Source: Peribacillus saganii
Lineage (GTDB): Bacteria > Bacillota > Bacilli > Bacillales > DSM-1321
NCBI RefSeq assembly: GCF_003429095.1
Contig: NZ_QVTE01000003.1
Span: 1 to 64,000, forward strand
Length of the DNA stretch: 64,000 nucleotides
Direction: 5' to 3'
Shown one piece after another: positions 36,806 to 45,508 of this stretch. Position numbers and translations under genes: made by a program. The notes beneath the pieces were generated by a model. It made no database searches and was not told the DNA's origin. It was given only the letters and a program-made list of their open reading frames with translations. How positions within the stretch are numbered: the first letter of the stretch is position 1; every line of letters starts with the position of its first letter.

Positions 36806-39193
36806 TTGAAAAAACTTGCTTTGATGACACTTGCCAGCTTGCTTTTGGTGTCAACTCCCATTCTGAATGCTGGTGAAGCTGCACAAAATTCAAAACAGTA
36901 TAAAGTTTCCGGACTGGAAAAACCAGCGGAAATACTCGTGGACCGCTGGGGAATCCCTCATATCTATGCCGGCTCTAAAGACGATGCTTTTTTCGTTCAG
37001 GGTTTTAATGCTGCACGGGACCGTCTATGGCAAATCGATTTATGGAGAATGCGCGGTCTCGGGAAGCTGTCTGAGGTGATGGGACCTGAATATGTGGAAC
37101 AGGATAAAGCAACAAGACTATTTTTATATCGTGGAGATATGGAAAAGGAATGGAAATCCTATGGACCAAATGCAAAAGAAATAGTGAACTCTTTTGTAAG
37201 CGGTATCAATGCGTATGTTGAAATGACAAATAAGAATCCGGATCTTTTGCCTCCAGAGTTCAAGATGCTTGGCTATAAGCCATCAAAATGGGAGCCGGAG
37301 GATGTGGTTAAGATTCGCAGCCATGGACTGACGCGAAACGTAAACAGTGAGGTCGCACGGGCGCTGACCCTAAGAGACCACGGCGCTGAAGCAGAAAAAT
37401 TACGTCAAGGGTTACAGCCTAAATGGGAAACAAGCGTTCCAAAAGGCTTAGATCTTAATGTTATTCCGGAGGATGTCCTGAAAACTTATGCTTTGGCCAC
37501 ACAAGGCGTTTCTTTTGATAAATATTCCGGGAAGCTCCAAACTGAAAATCTGACTGACCGCATTCATGACGCATCCAGCCTGGGAAGCAACAACTGGGTT
37601 ATTGCTCCTAAGAAGTCAAAAACGGGACGGCCAATTCTGGCCAACGATCCGCATAGAACCCTTGCGGTACCGTCCCTTCGTTATATGGCCCATTTATCCG
37701 CTCCAGGAATGAATGTTATTGGCGGCGGTGAACCGGTATTGCCTGGGATTTCCATTGGGCATAATGGAACGGCTGCGTTCGGATTAACGATATTCGCCAT
37801 CGACCAGGAAGACCTGTACGTTTATGAAACCAATCCAAATAACCCTTCGCAATACAAGTACAACGGCGGATGGGAGAATATGAACCAAGTTTCTGAAACA
37901 ATTGCGGTCAAAGGCAAGAGCGATGAAAAAAAGGATCTGGAGTTTACTCGCCATGGACCTGTCATTTATAAGGACGAAAAGAATAATCGGGCATTTGCTT
38001 TAAGAGCAGCCTGGCTCGAACCGGGGATGGCCCCTTATTTAGGAAGCCTTGCCTATATGGGTGCTGAGAATTGGAATGACTTCAGCAAAGCAATGAATAA
38101 CTGGGGTTCCCCTTCTGAGAACCAAGTATTTGCCGATACAAAAGGAAATATCGGCTGGAAACCTGGAGGATTGACTCCTGTTCGTAACAACTGGGATGGT
38201 CTGCTTCCTGTACCGGGTGACGGCAGCTATGAGTGGGACGGATTCCTAAACCAAGAGAATATGCCTTCCGAATTTAATCCAAAGAAGGGCTGGCTTGGCT
38301 CTGCCAATCAAATGAACCTGCCTGCCAACTATAAGTATAAGCTTGGCTTTGAATGGAGCGCACCTTACCGTTATCAGAGAATTGAGGAAGTTTTAAATAA
38401 GATGAAGAAAGTTGGAATTGAGGACTCCCTCCGCCTGCAGACGGATTACTCATCCATTCCTGGAAGAAAGATTACAGCTCTTCTCGATGGCATCAAAACA
38501 AAGGATAAAAAACTAAAAGAAGGCTTGAAACTGCTTCAGAAGTGGGATGGAAATCTATCCGCAGATTCAGCGGCTGGTGCTTTGTTTGAGGTATGGTATC
38601 AGAATCATCTTCGAAAAGCAGTGGTACAGCAGATTCTGCCAAAAGACGCAGCAGACGATATTGGTTCCGGCGATCCGGTTGTTATCCTGAATATCTTGGA
38701 AAAGCCGGATAAACGCTTTGGTACTGCCCCGAAAAAAGTTCGTGACCAAATCCTGTTATCCAGCTTAAAAAATGCAATTGCACAGGTAGAGGGGCTTCTT
38801 GGCTCACGCATGAAAGACTGGAAATGGGGAGATTTGCATCATGTCTATCTGGAACACCAGCTGTCCCCGCTTGTAGATGAAAAAACAAGAAAAATTCTTA
38901 ATGTCGGGCCTGTACCGCGTGGCGGCAGCGGCGATACCGTTGGTGCGACCAGCTATTCAAGATCAAACTTCCGCCAAACCAGCGGAGCAACCTACAGAAT
39001 GGTATTGGACGTTGGTAAATGGGACAATTCGATTGCCGTAAATAGTCCTGGCCAATCTGGCGACCCAGAAAGCAAGCATTATGATGACTTATTTAAAAAG
39101 TGGGCAAACGATGAAGCAATCCCGCTATTGTATAGCCGGGAAAAAATTGAGCAGGCAACAGAAGAACGGATTATTTTACTGCCCGGCCAGTGA
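36806..39193 (+). CDS. Secreted penicillin acylase-family Ntn hydrolase
   Basis: A 795-residue precursor. Signal peptide at 1-25 or so (LALMTLASLLLVSTPILNAG), an alpha chain, then the autocatalytic cleavage site Gly260-Ser261 in SSLGSNNWVIAPKKS; Ser261 becomes the N-terminal nucleophile of the beta chain. LANDPHR and PGISIGHNGTAAFG are family motifs of the broad penicillin G acylase/AHL acylase group. TTG start after AAGGAG. It should cleave an amide side chain outside the cell; beta-lactam, N-acyl-homoserine lactone or peptide-type amides are all possible. Monocistronic with its own terminator. Confidence 0.9.
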   Translation: MKKLALMTLASLLLVSTPILNAGEAAQNSKQYKVSGLEKPAEILVDRWGIPHIYAGSKDDAFFVQGFNAARDRLWQIDLWRMRGLGKLSEVMGPEYVEQDKATRLFLYRGDMEKEWKSYGPNAKEIVNSFVSGINAYVEMTNKNPDLLPPEFKMLGYKPSKWEPEDVVKIRSHGLTRNVNSEVARALTLRDHGAEAEKLRQGLQPKWETSVPKGLDLNVIPEDVLKTYALATQGVSFDKYSGKLQTENLTDRIHDASSLGSNNWVIAPKKSKTGRPILANDPHRTLAVPSLRYMAHLSAPGMNVIGGGEPVLPGISIGHNGTAAFGLTIFAIDQEDLYVYETNPNNPSQYKYNGGWENMNQVSETIAVKGKSDEKKDLEFTRHGPVIYKDEKNNRAFALRAAWLEPGMAPYLGSLAYMGAENWNDFSKAMNNWGSPSENQVFADTKGNIGWKPGGLTPVRNNWDGLLPVPGDGSYEWDGFLNQENMPSEFNPKKGWLGSANQMNLPANYKYKLGFEWSAPYRYQRIEEVLNKMKKVGIEDSLRLQTDYSSIPGRKITALLDGIKTKDKKLKEGLKLLQKWDGNLSADSAAGALFEVWYQNHLRKAVVQQILPKDAADDIGSGDPVVILNILEKPDKRFGTAPKKVRDQILLSSLKNAIAQVEGLLGSRMKDWKWGDLHHVYLEHQLSPLVDEKTRKILNVGPVPRGGSGDTVGATSYSRSNFRQTSGATYRMVLDVGKWDNSIAVNSPGQSGDPESKHYDDLFKKWANDEAIPLLYSREKIEQATEERIILLPGQ

Positions 39194-39286
39194 AAATACT
39201 AAATGAGCCGCATGCCGAAGGTTATTAATTAGGTATTTGATGACTTTGTTTAGTTAGCTTTCTCACTACGGTTTATTTCCTTAATG

Positions 39287-39341
39287 ACCTCCGAATATGT
39301 GTTGTTCAAGCATTTGGACGCACAAACACGGAGGTTTTTTT
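39287..39341 (+). terminator. Terminator of the acylase gene
   Basis: ACCTCCG...GTGTT pairs with AACACGGAGGT, then TTTTTTTCC. It lies 94 bases past the stop. Confidence 0.8.
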
Positions 39342-39483
39342 CCTCCTCTCCTTTCCACGTATAAAAAATGACTATGTTATTTTGCCTCTATATAATAGAT
39401 ACTTTTTTTCGATAGTTTTCCTCTTATACCTGCAGCCATTAATTATGTTCCTCGGCGCCAAATTTATGATCTCACGTACAGTA

Positions 39484-39513
39484 AGAGGCAGCCTGGGGAA
39501 CTGTCTCTTTTTG
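39484..39513 (+). terminator. Second hairpin with U-tract
   Basis: AGAGGCAG / CTGTCTCT with one mismatch, loop 9, then TTTTGC. No gene ends here on the plus strand except the acylase 290 bases upstream, so it may be a remnant. Confidence 0.35.
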
Positions 39514-39631
39514 CAGTTCTGTTTGTCTGCTTGTTATGCTGACTAGATCTTTACATTTTCGAACAAATATCGCTAATTTTACCTACTTATCTCTACACAA
39601 AAAAGGATGCAAAATTCTACTTACAATTTTT

Positions 39632-40666
39632 TTATTCAAAACTGAACATGACCCTATTCTTCCCGCTAACCTTTGCTGAGTATAAAGCATGGTCTGCACG
39701 CTTTAACATGGTTTTTGCCTCATCGCCTTTTTTAATACTTGATATTCCAAAGCTTGCCGTTACTGTGTCGACTTCGCTAAAAGAATAGTTATTTACAGCG
39801 ATCCGAAGTCTGTCAGCTAACTGAATAGCCCCTTCCGCAGATTGGTTAGTCGATACTATGATGAATTCGTCGCCACCCCAACGTCCGAAGAAGTCGGTAT
39901 CATAAATGTTTCTCTTTACTATGGAAGCAACCTCTTTGAGAACACTGTCACCTACTTCATGGCCGTATAAGTCATTAATCTGCTTGTAATTGTCAATATC
40001 AAAATAAATGATCGAGAAGGTACTATCCTGCTCGTTGGATCTGTTGATTTCATTTTGGATCCAAATATCGAGCATTCTTCGATTGCCAACATCAGTCAAA
40101 AGGTCTTGAAACGCCATTTTTTTAAGCAAAAATGATTCCATGTACACGGAAAGAATCTTTAGAAAATAATAAAGTACAATAATGTATATCAGGTTGGAGA
40201 TGTAAAAATGAAATAATGGATATAGTGATGCATACTCGTATTCTTTGAAGCCGATAACCAGCGTAATGATGTAGATAATTAGAGAATATATCAATGCGGC
40301 ATTTCCAGGCATTGTTATAAAAATACCAATAAAGAATAATGGGAACCATACTACATAGAAATTAAAAGAATGATTGCCTAATTGTTCTGTTAATGAATAA
40401 ATCCTTTCCAAATGCATGATGGTAAGAAAGCCAATCATAATTTTTTCAGCAATGTTCATCCAAAGATTCCGATAATATAAAAACCACACGATGATTAAGA
40501 CTATAGCAATCGCAAGTGAAGTGATAGAACTAATGGAGCTATCAAAAGGAGAAAATAATCCAACCGATGTAACTGCGATAGATATGAAAGGGATTGTTAT
40601 AAGATAAAGCTTACGTTTCAATGCTGCAAAACTAATTTCAGCTGAATCTCTATCTATTGAAAGCAT
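39632..40666 (-). CDS. Membrane diguanylate cyclase (GGDEF)
   Basis: A 344-residue protein with six or seven membrane helices (about 17-175) and a C-terminal GGDEF domain (about 180-340). The active site RWGGDEFIIV is intact, with YFDIDNYKQINDLYGHEVGD as metal/substrate segment. A c-di-GMP synthase. The fourth such protein in the window. Single gene. Confidence 0.9.
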   Translation of the reverse strand: MLSIDRDSAEISFAALKRKLYLITIPFISIAVTSVGLFSPFDSSISSITSLAIAIVLIIVWFLYYRNLWMNIAEKIMIGFLTIMHLERIYSLTEQLGNHSFNFYVVWFPLFFIGIFITMPGNAALIYSLIIYIITLVIGFKEYEYASLYPLFHFYISNLIYIIVLYYFLKILSVYMESFLLKKMAFQDLLTDVGNRRMLDIWIQNEINRSNEQDSTFSIIYFDIDNYKQINDLYGHEVGDSVLKEVASIVKRNIYDTDFFGRWGGDEFIIVSTNQSAEGAIQLADRLRIAVNNYSFSEVDTVTASFGISSIKKGDEAKTMLKRADHALYSAKVSGKNRVMFSFE

Positions 40667-41269
40667 AAATACCTCCTAATAACTTAGCTCGGGGTTTGAG
40701 CTAACAAGTGGGTGAAAAGTAATTATTTGTTTTCATAAAATAATAATATTTACCCTATATAATGTCGGCATATATTTAAATAAGTTTATGAGTTACTCTA
40801 TCTTTTATTATGAAAAAAATGAACAAATTCTTAAATGTAGTGTCTCGTTCATGATATATGGTGCGGGGCCAGTCGGTCTTTATGATAATTACCCCACATT
40901 TACCCAACAATAACTTGGTGCTCTGATTGAAAACAAACTAAAAATATTTGGAGTGTAAATGATAAAAACCTATATATAGAATGAAGGAATTTCAACGAAA
41001 ACTGTTGGAAATTACATGCTGAAGGAAATTTATAAAATGGTTTGATTCCTGTAAAAGATAAGGGAGATGGCCTGAAGAAACTACTAACTGGTTTGGCAGC
41101 AGCAGCAATGGCCTGGGGAATTTGGTTTTTGCGGCTTCAGCCTCGATGTTTTCTTCCAAGTTTTCACTGTATTGTTCTTTAGTCATTCCGTTAACACCAA
41201 TAGCTTTTACGCGAAGGAATCCCAGCAGCTATATGATACGACCAAGGCTCGGCCGCACACCTGCCCTGT
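40667..41269. other. Intergenic with coding debris
   Basis: No intact gene. Plus-strand 41070-41130 reads like the start of a secreted protein (LKKLLTGLAAAAMAWGIWFL) but stops making sense at once; minus-strand 41125-41210 reads GVNGMTKEQYSENLEENIEAE without a start. These look like two unrelated fragments joined. A block GCGGGGCCAGTCGG near 40863 resembles a half REP element. Confidence 0.4.
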
Positions 41270-41333
41270 TTAGCTCAACAAAAAAAACCGGCGAAAAATT
41301 GCCGGTTCTTTTAGCAAAGCACCCTTTAAGTAC
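41270..41333. repeat. Dispersed repeat family, copy a
   Basis: Unit of hairpin (AAAAAACCGGC...GCCGGTT) followed by AAAGCACCCTTTAAGTA. See the family description in the findings. Confidence 0.55.
41286..41313. terminator. Bidirectional-type hairpin in repeat-family copy
   Basis: AACCGGC / GCCGGTT, loop 8, flanked by A7 on the left and CTTTT on the right. It could terminate in either direction but no intact gene ends beside it; it is also the hairpin of the dispersed repeat family copy at 41270-41333. Confidence 0.55.
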
Positions 41334-41566
41334 CATATTACACAATCTCGCTTCCCTGGATAAATACTTTTAATAAATGTTTGATATATAAAAAAAGGGA
41401 GCAACTGATGAACCAGGAATCTCACCTTTTATTCCACGAGATAAAATACACCAAAAACAACGATTGAAAAAGCAGGCTGTTATTACCTAGTTTGTTGATT
41501 GGTGACCCCGTTAAGATCAGTTGGAGCTGTTCCGAGGAATTGGTACAAGATACTCAAAGAGTATGC

Positions 41567-42010
41567 TTAACTTCCGATATAAACACTCTCACAAGTTCCA
41601 GCTTTTGGTTCATAATAACAATGATTTTTATATTGACCTGAGAAAGGTTGACCGTACCATGTTGGCGGACACGGACCATATGGATTAAAATACCAAAGGG
41701 CAAATTTCGCTGGGTGTTGTCTCCAATAATCCAAAGTCTTTTGTGCTAATCTTTTTTCAACAGTTCTCGCTCTATTATAAAATACATTCCCTTTTTGGAC
41801 AGCTTCGAAAGAATAATTTCCTCCTTGTACTTGAAAAATAACATGTGAAATTGTTCTTAAATTTTTAAAGTCTAAACAATTTGCTTTAAGACGATTAACA
41901 ATTACATTTCCAACATATAACATTCCTTGTTTTCCTTCACCTTCGGCTTCTGCTCTCATCATCCTTGCCATTAAGGCAACGTCTGTACTTCGGTATGATA
42001 CTCTTGGCAT
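41567..42010 (-). CDS. cwlJ: Spore cortex-lytic cell wall hydrolase CwlJ
   Basis: A 147-residue SleB-type hydrolase without signal peptide. DVALMARMMRAEAEGEGKQGM carries the catalytic glutamate (Glu21), and RLKANCLDFKNLRTI, KFALWYFNPYGPCPP and the C-terminal CESVY match CwlJ closely. CwlJ sits in the spore coat and degrades muramic-lactam-bearing cortex in germination, activated by calcium-dipicolinate. In B. subtilis it is followed by gerQ, which it needs for coat localisation; no gerQ is visible here. The upstream region should have a mother-cell (SigE) promoter. Confidence 0.92.
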   Translation of the reverse strand: MPRVSYRSTDVALMARMMRAEAEGEGKQGMLYVGNVIVNRLKANCLDFKNLRTISHVIFQVQGGNYSFEAVQKGNVFYNRARTVEKRLAQKTLDYWRQHPAKFALWYFNPYGPCPPTWYGQPFSGQYKNHCYYEPKAGTCESVYIGS

Positions 42011-42142
42011 TTTCCCACCCCAAATATATAGTATGAAAAAAACCTAAATTGATTACAATATTTATAAAAAAGAATGCTTAGTTCTTAAAGTTTCAGTTTT
42101 TAAGTAAAATGGCAACTATGTCGTTTTTTTTATGCCTTTATT

Positions 42143-42210
42143 CAACTATACTCTCCGTTAGCTACCAAAATGGCAGCCGTACTAGTGTAAAGCACCCGTA
42201 AATTTAGTTA
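42143..42210. repeat. Dispersed repeat family, copy b
   Basis: CTCCGTTAGCTACCAAAATGGCAGC followed by TAAAGCACCCGTAAATTTAGTTAAAG. It lies just upstream of the cold-shock gene promoter. Confidence 0.55.
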
Positions 42211-42222
42211 AAGCCTAATGAA

Positions 42223-42251
42223 TTGCAATATTTTCCGTATCCTGTTATGAT
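42223..42251 (+). promoter_or_regulatory. SigA promoter of the cold-shock gene
   Basis: TTGCAA, 17-base spacer, TATGAT. Predicted start near 42258 gives an untranslated leader of about 115 bases, which is typical of cold-shock mRNAs. Confidence 0.75.
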
Positions 42252-42372
42252 ATATAAGAATTATTTTTGTTCGGTGTAAAGGGATAGCATGAGTATCGAC
42301 TTTTCGTCTTGGGAATCACTTTGGGCAAGAATAGTAATACATTGAGTGGTAACACACTAGGAGGCAACAAAA

Positions 42373-42573
42373 ATGGAACAAGGTACAGTTAAATGGTTTA
42401 ATGCAGAAAAAGGTTTTGGCTTTATCGAACGTGAAAATGGAGACGATGTATTCGTACACTTCTCTGCAATCCAAAGTGAAGGCTTCAAATCTTTAGACGA
42501 AGGGCAAAAAGTTACATTTGACGTTGAGCAAGGTGCTCGTGGGGCTCAAGCTGCTAACGTTCAAAAAGCTTAA
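42373..42573 (+). CDS. Cold-shock protein (CspB/CspD type)
   Basis: A 66-residue single cold-shock domain. The two RNA-binding motifs KGFGFIE and DVFVHF are present. It binds single-stranded nucleic acid and melts RNA structure. TAGGAGGCAAC precedes the ATG. Long leader and strong terminator fit a highly expressed single gene. Confidence 0.96.
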   Translation: MEQGTVKWFNAEKGFGFIERENGDDVFVHFSAIQSEGFKSLDEGQKVTFDVEQGARGAQAANVQKA

Positions 42574-42587
42574 TCTTTAATTATACA

Positions 42588-42618
42588 AACAGGCTCTATA
42601 TAGAGAGCCTGTTTTTTT
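42588..42618 (+). terminator. Terminator of the cold-shock gene
   Basis: AACAGGCTCT / AGAGCCTGTT, perfect 10 bp, loop 5, then TTTTTT. Confidence 0.92.
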
Positions 42619-42756
42619 ATGCTCTCTCTTTAATAACCAATAAAAAACTCTACTCAATGTTCGAGCAGGTGGTACAAGTAATATAAAAAGGTTTAAAGAT
42701 TTATAGGTAGATATGGCGGGATATCTATGTGGTCTTCGTTTACCATGTAATAATCT

Positions 42757-42812
42757 AGCAGGCTAGAAATGGCCACTTTGCTTAAGTAAAGCACCCATTC
42801 GTTTAAGTATTT
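42757..42812. repeat. Dispersed repeat family, copy c
   Basis: AGCAGGCTAGAAATGGCC followed by TTAAGTAAAGCACCCATTCGTTTAAG; the hairpin half is degenerate, the GCACCC half is good. Confidence 0.45.
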
Positions 42813-42995
42813 TACTTTACAAAATCAAAACTAATTAAGCTCTTTAATGTTAACTGTTTTCTAAAAGATGGTTGGAAATAAATATGAAAATTTGTTAATT
42901 ACCATAATGTGTTAAAAAGTTATAAATCATAAGGGAAGATATCTAAAGAGTATTAAGGAACATTTGTTAGAATTACAGAAAATGGGGGTGTTATA

Positions 42996-43211
42996 ATGAG
43001 CGAAGACAAAGAAACACCTGGAAGAAGAAGAGAAAGACTAAGGCGAGAAGAATTAAAAAGAAACCCAACTGGAAATATGAATGATGCGTTTAATAGGGCT
43101 GAAACTGGAAACCTTGCTGATTTAGTAGGCAGTTTAGGTTGGAAGGGTACTGGAATACTTATCCTTATTATCATAATAGGTTTTATTGTCGCATCAATAT
43201 ACTTGAAATAA
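42996..43211 (+). CDS. DUF6366 family small membrane protein
   Basis: A 71-residue protein. The N terminus is basic (ETPGRRRERLRREELKRNPTGN), followed by a short NLADLVGSLGWKGTG block and a single membrane helix at the C terminus. This arrangement is that of the DUF6366 family in Bacillaceae. GGGGGTG precedes the ATG. Function unknown. Confidence 0.8.
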   Translation: MSEDKETPGRRRERLRREELKRNPTGNMNDAFNRAETGNLADLVGSLGWKGTGILILIIIIGFIVASIYLK

Positions 43212-43377
43212 TGTGACCTCTTTTTGATTCGCATTCTATTAACCTTTATGAATTATGGTCAAAATATTATCAATCTATACGACAAACAGCCGTAATATAA
43301 GGAGGTATCACTCCTAATGAATGATACCTTGTTTGCTTTTAAATGAGCTTTTATTTCATGAAAGCCACTTAAGACTT

Positions 43378-43776
43378 TCACAAAGGAAGATTTAGTTGCC
43401 ACGATACTCCAAACCGGTCATTAAGCCAACCAAACCTTTGACTAAAACCATAATCACCAATTGGCATAAGTGCTTGCCCATCCTCGATAAGTTTCTGATA
43501 AAGGTTGTTAATTTCTTCTTCAGTATCACAAGTAACAAATATTGAGAAAGAAGGAGTAAAGGAAAACTGATGCTTCACATTACTGTCAATGCACATAAAT
43601 TCTTGCCCTTTTAAGGTAAAAGTAGCCTGCATTACAGTTCCTTCGTCGCCAGATTCATTCGTTCCATACCGGACAATACTTGTAATTTCTGAATCGTCAA
43701 TGATTGATATGTAATGATTCATCGCTTCTTCTGCTTTACCATCTTGAAACATTAAGAATGGTGTAACTTTTTCCAT
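43378..43776 (-). CDS. PhnB-like VOC protein
   Basis: A 132-residue VOC-fold protein of the '3-demethylubiquinone-9 3-methyltransferase' (PhnB-like) group: starts with TPFLMFQDGKAEEAMNHY and ends with GFSQRFGWLNDRFGVSWQL, both hallmarks. Despite the domain name, methyltransferase activity is not supported for such short proteins. No metal triad is obvious. Single gene. Confidence 0.88.
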   Translation of the reverse strand: MEKVTPFLMFQDGKAEEAMNHYISIIDDSEITSIVRYGTNESGDEGTVMQATFTLKGQEFMCIDSNVKHQFSFTPSFSIFVTCDTEEEINNLYQKLIEDGQALMPIGDYGFSQRFGWLNDRFGVSWQLNLPL

Positions 43777-43910
43777 TAAAAATCAACTCCTTTAGTCACT
43801 TAATTAAGCTTCATTAATTAATATAATGAATTTACGTAAGGTAACTTTAATTTAATGATGACATTTCATAAAAAATAAATCAATTCGGTCATACTTCTTC
43901 TTCAACCTAC

Positions 43911-43970
43911 CCCTTTAGTAGATCAAGAAAAAAAGCCTTTACTCCAATTGAAGTAAGGCACCCGTTTGTT
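43911..43970. repeat. Dispersed repeat family, copy d
   Basis: TTTAGTAGATCAAGAAAAAAAGCC...GAAGTAAGGCACCCGTTTG. Both halves present, hairpin degenerate. Confidence 0.55.
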
Positions 43971-44078
43971 CTATAGAGACAATAATTGAGATTTATCCAT
44001 TACTATATTTACATTACAAACAATAACCGATTTATGGCAATATGGGTTATTATATTGTATATCAAGCCATTTCTTTTG

Positions 44079-44528
44079 TTACATTTTACTAAATCCCTTA
44101 GTTGATATAGTAAAATTTTGTAGATAATCAGAACTAAGACTGTAAGAAACAACTTTCTTCTTGCACTGCTTGACTACATCAACGTGGTCATCGAAACTAT
44201 AAACAAAGATATTTACATCTTTTTTGCTTCCTTTTACGTTGATGACAAATGGAATAACATCAGTCTCCGGATGGAGAAATAATTTTTCATTACCTGGAAA
44301 TATATAGTGTTTTTTCAAAAACGTTGCTTCATTAAAATAGTCAGTAAACCTAATTTTCTCTTCCTCTTCTATGTGCTTTCCGTTAAATGTTACAATAACA
44401 TCTTCTGAATTAAGTTTTGGATGAATTGCAAATTTACTTAAAATCCATGCCACAACTGCACTTGGAGGACTCAATAAAAATTTAATAATACCTCCAATCA
44501 CTATCGAAATAACAACAGTCCATGTCAT
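44079..44528 (-). CDS. yfmQ: YfmQ family protein
   Basis: A 149-residue protein with an N-terminal membrane helix (about 1-20, TWTVVISIVIGGIIKFLLS) and a soluble domain with LSKFAIHPKLN, FNEATFLKKHYIFPGNEK and DHVDVVKQ, which I recognise as the YfmQ family of Bacillus. Role unknown. AAGGGG lies 10 bases before the ATG. An FMN-riboswitch relic lies 155 bases upstream on the same strand. Confidence 0.75.
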   Translation of the reverse strand: MTWTVVISIVIGGIIKFLLSPPSAVVAWILSKFAIHPKLNSEDVIVTFNGKHIEEEEKIRFTDYFNEATFLKKHYIFPGNEKLFLHPETDVIPFVINVKGSKKDVNIFVYSFDDHVDVVKQCKKKVVSYSLSSDYLQNFTISTKGFSKM

Positions 44529-44682
44529 ATCATTTCAACCCCTTAAGTAATAATATCTGGTTACTACTTTATCTGTAAGTACTCGTTTTAAGCATAGTTT
44601 TTTAGTGAAGATTATCACAAATACATTTAACAAACCATTCAATTCTCAAGAATTTTAACCAACCACTTAGTTTACAGAAACT

Positions 44683-44767
44683 CCATCTTCTCCCATCCAG
44701 ACTTTACTGTCCGCTTTGAAATCAACAAATCCTGCCTCCGGTCGAACTTACCCTGCTCTGAAGATAC
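44683..44767 (-). ncRNA. Degenerate FMN riboswitch (RFN element), helix P3 missing
   Basis: Read on the minus strand: TATCTTC, then GCAGGGTAAGTTCGACCGG, then GCAGGATTTGTTGATTTCAA, then GGACAGTAAAGTCTGGATGG and GAGAAGATGG. P1 (TATCTTC/GAAGATG), the P2 strand GCAGGGT...GACCGG, the P4-like stem and the highly conserved GTCTGGATGGGAGAAG are all recognisable, but the block between GACCGG and GCAGGAT that normally forms helix P3 (GGTGATG...AGCCCGCGA) is absent. No riboflavin gene follows; the next minus-strand gene is yfmQ. No terminator is seen after it. A decayed relic. Confidence 0.8.
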
Positions 44768-45296
44768 TAATTTATTATAATGAAAAATTAATCTTTTGTT
44801 AAGAAATAATACTTAACTTAAAACAAGATTGAAAAAACAGTGAAAAAAAATCTAGTCTATGACCAATACCTCAATTGGTTGAATGATATCAGAGCTAAAA
44901 CGATTTTTTTCATTGTTCTGCAACTGATTAATAATGCCATATAACTAATATTGATCACCATATTCTATGGTTCCGCATTATTGGTCTATTACCTTCGGCT
45001 TCACCTATAACTTCATGTTAGTCAGGATTAGTGCGCTTACATTACGGTTCTTGAATAAGAAATCATGGAATAAGCATACGAATTTGAAACTCAAATTGCA
45101 TAAGCATAATTTTTATTAATACTCCAAGATTAACCCAAAGGTTTCAGTTATTAGACTTTAACCTGATAGAGCAATAACAACTATTGCTAAAATAATCCAA
45201 GAATATAGCTTTCCCTATTAATTTCTGTACAATTTCTTTTTTAATCATACCAATTAACACCTTTTCATTTGTGTGAAAAATGGAAATTCCTTATTG
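44768..45296. other. Intergenic, no gene recognised
   Basis: AT-rich. A short minus-strand frame near 45150-45260 after AAGGTG encodes a few dozen residues with a membrane-like stretch in a second frame; too weak to call. Confidence 0.35.
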
Positions 45297-45348
45297 AACT
45301 AAACTCCGTTAGTGAAACAAGAAAAAGCTGCTCGAAAGCAGCTTCGGA
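45297..45348. repeat. Dispersed repeat family, copy e
   Basis: AAACTCCGTTAGTGAAACAAG followed by AAAAAGCTGCTCGAAAGCAGCTT, one of the cleanest left halves. Confidence 0.65.
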
Positions 45349-45458
45349 TCGTCATAAGCAGTATTGTCGACCTTTAATACAGAAAATCAACAAGCTATTT
45401 CTGCTGCTGTTTTCGGTTAGTGATTATCGATAATCATCGAGCAGGTTCGATCTTGCTT

Positions 45459-45490
45459 TAAAAAATGCCCCGTATCATCATTACAGGGCA
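45459..45490 (-). terminator. Terminator of the LysM-GH18 gene
   Basis: GCCC(C)GTA / TAC(A)GGGC; on the minus strand it is followed by TTTTTTAAAG. It lies about 20 bases past the stop. Confidence 0.75.
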
Positions 45491-45508
45491 GTATAAACAG
45501 ATTTTGCT

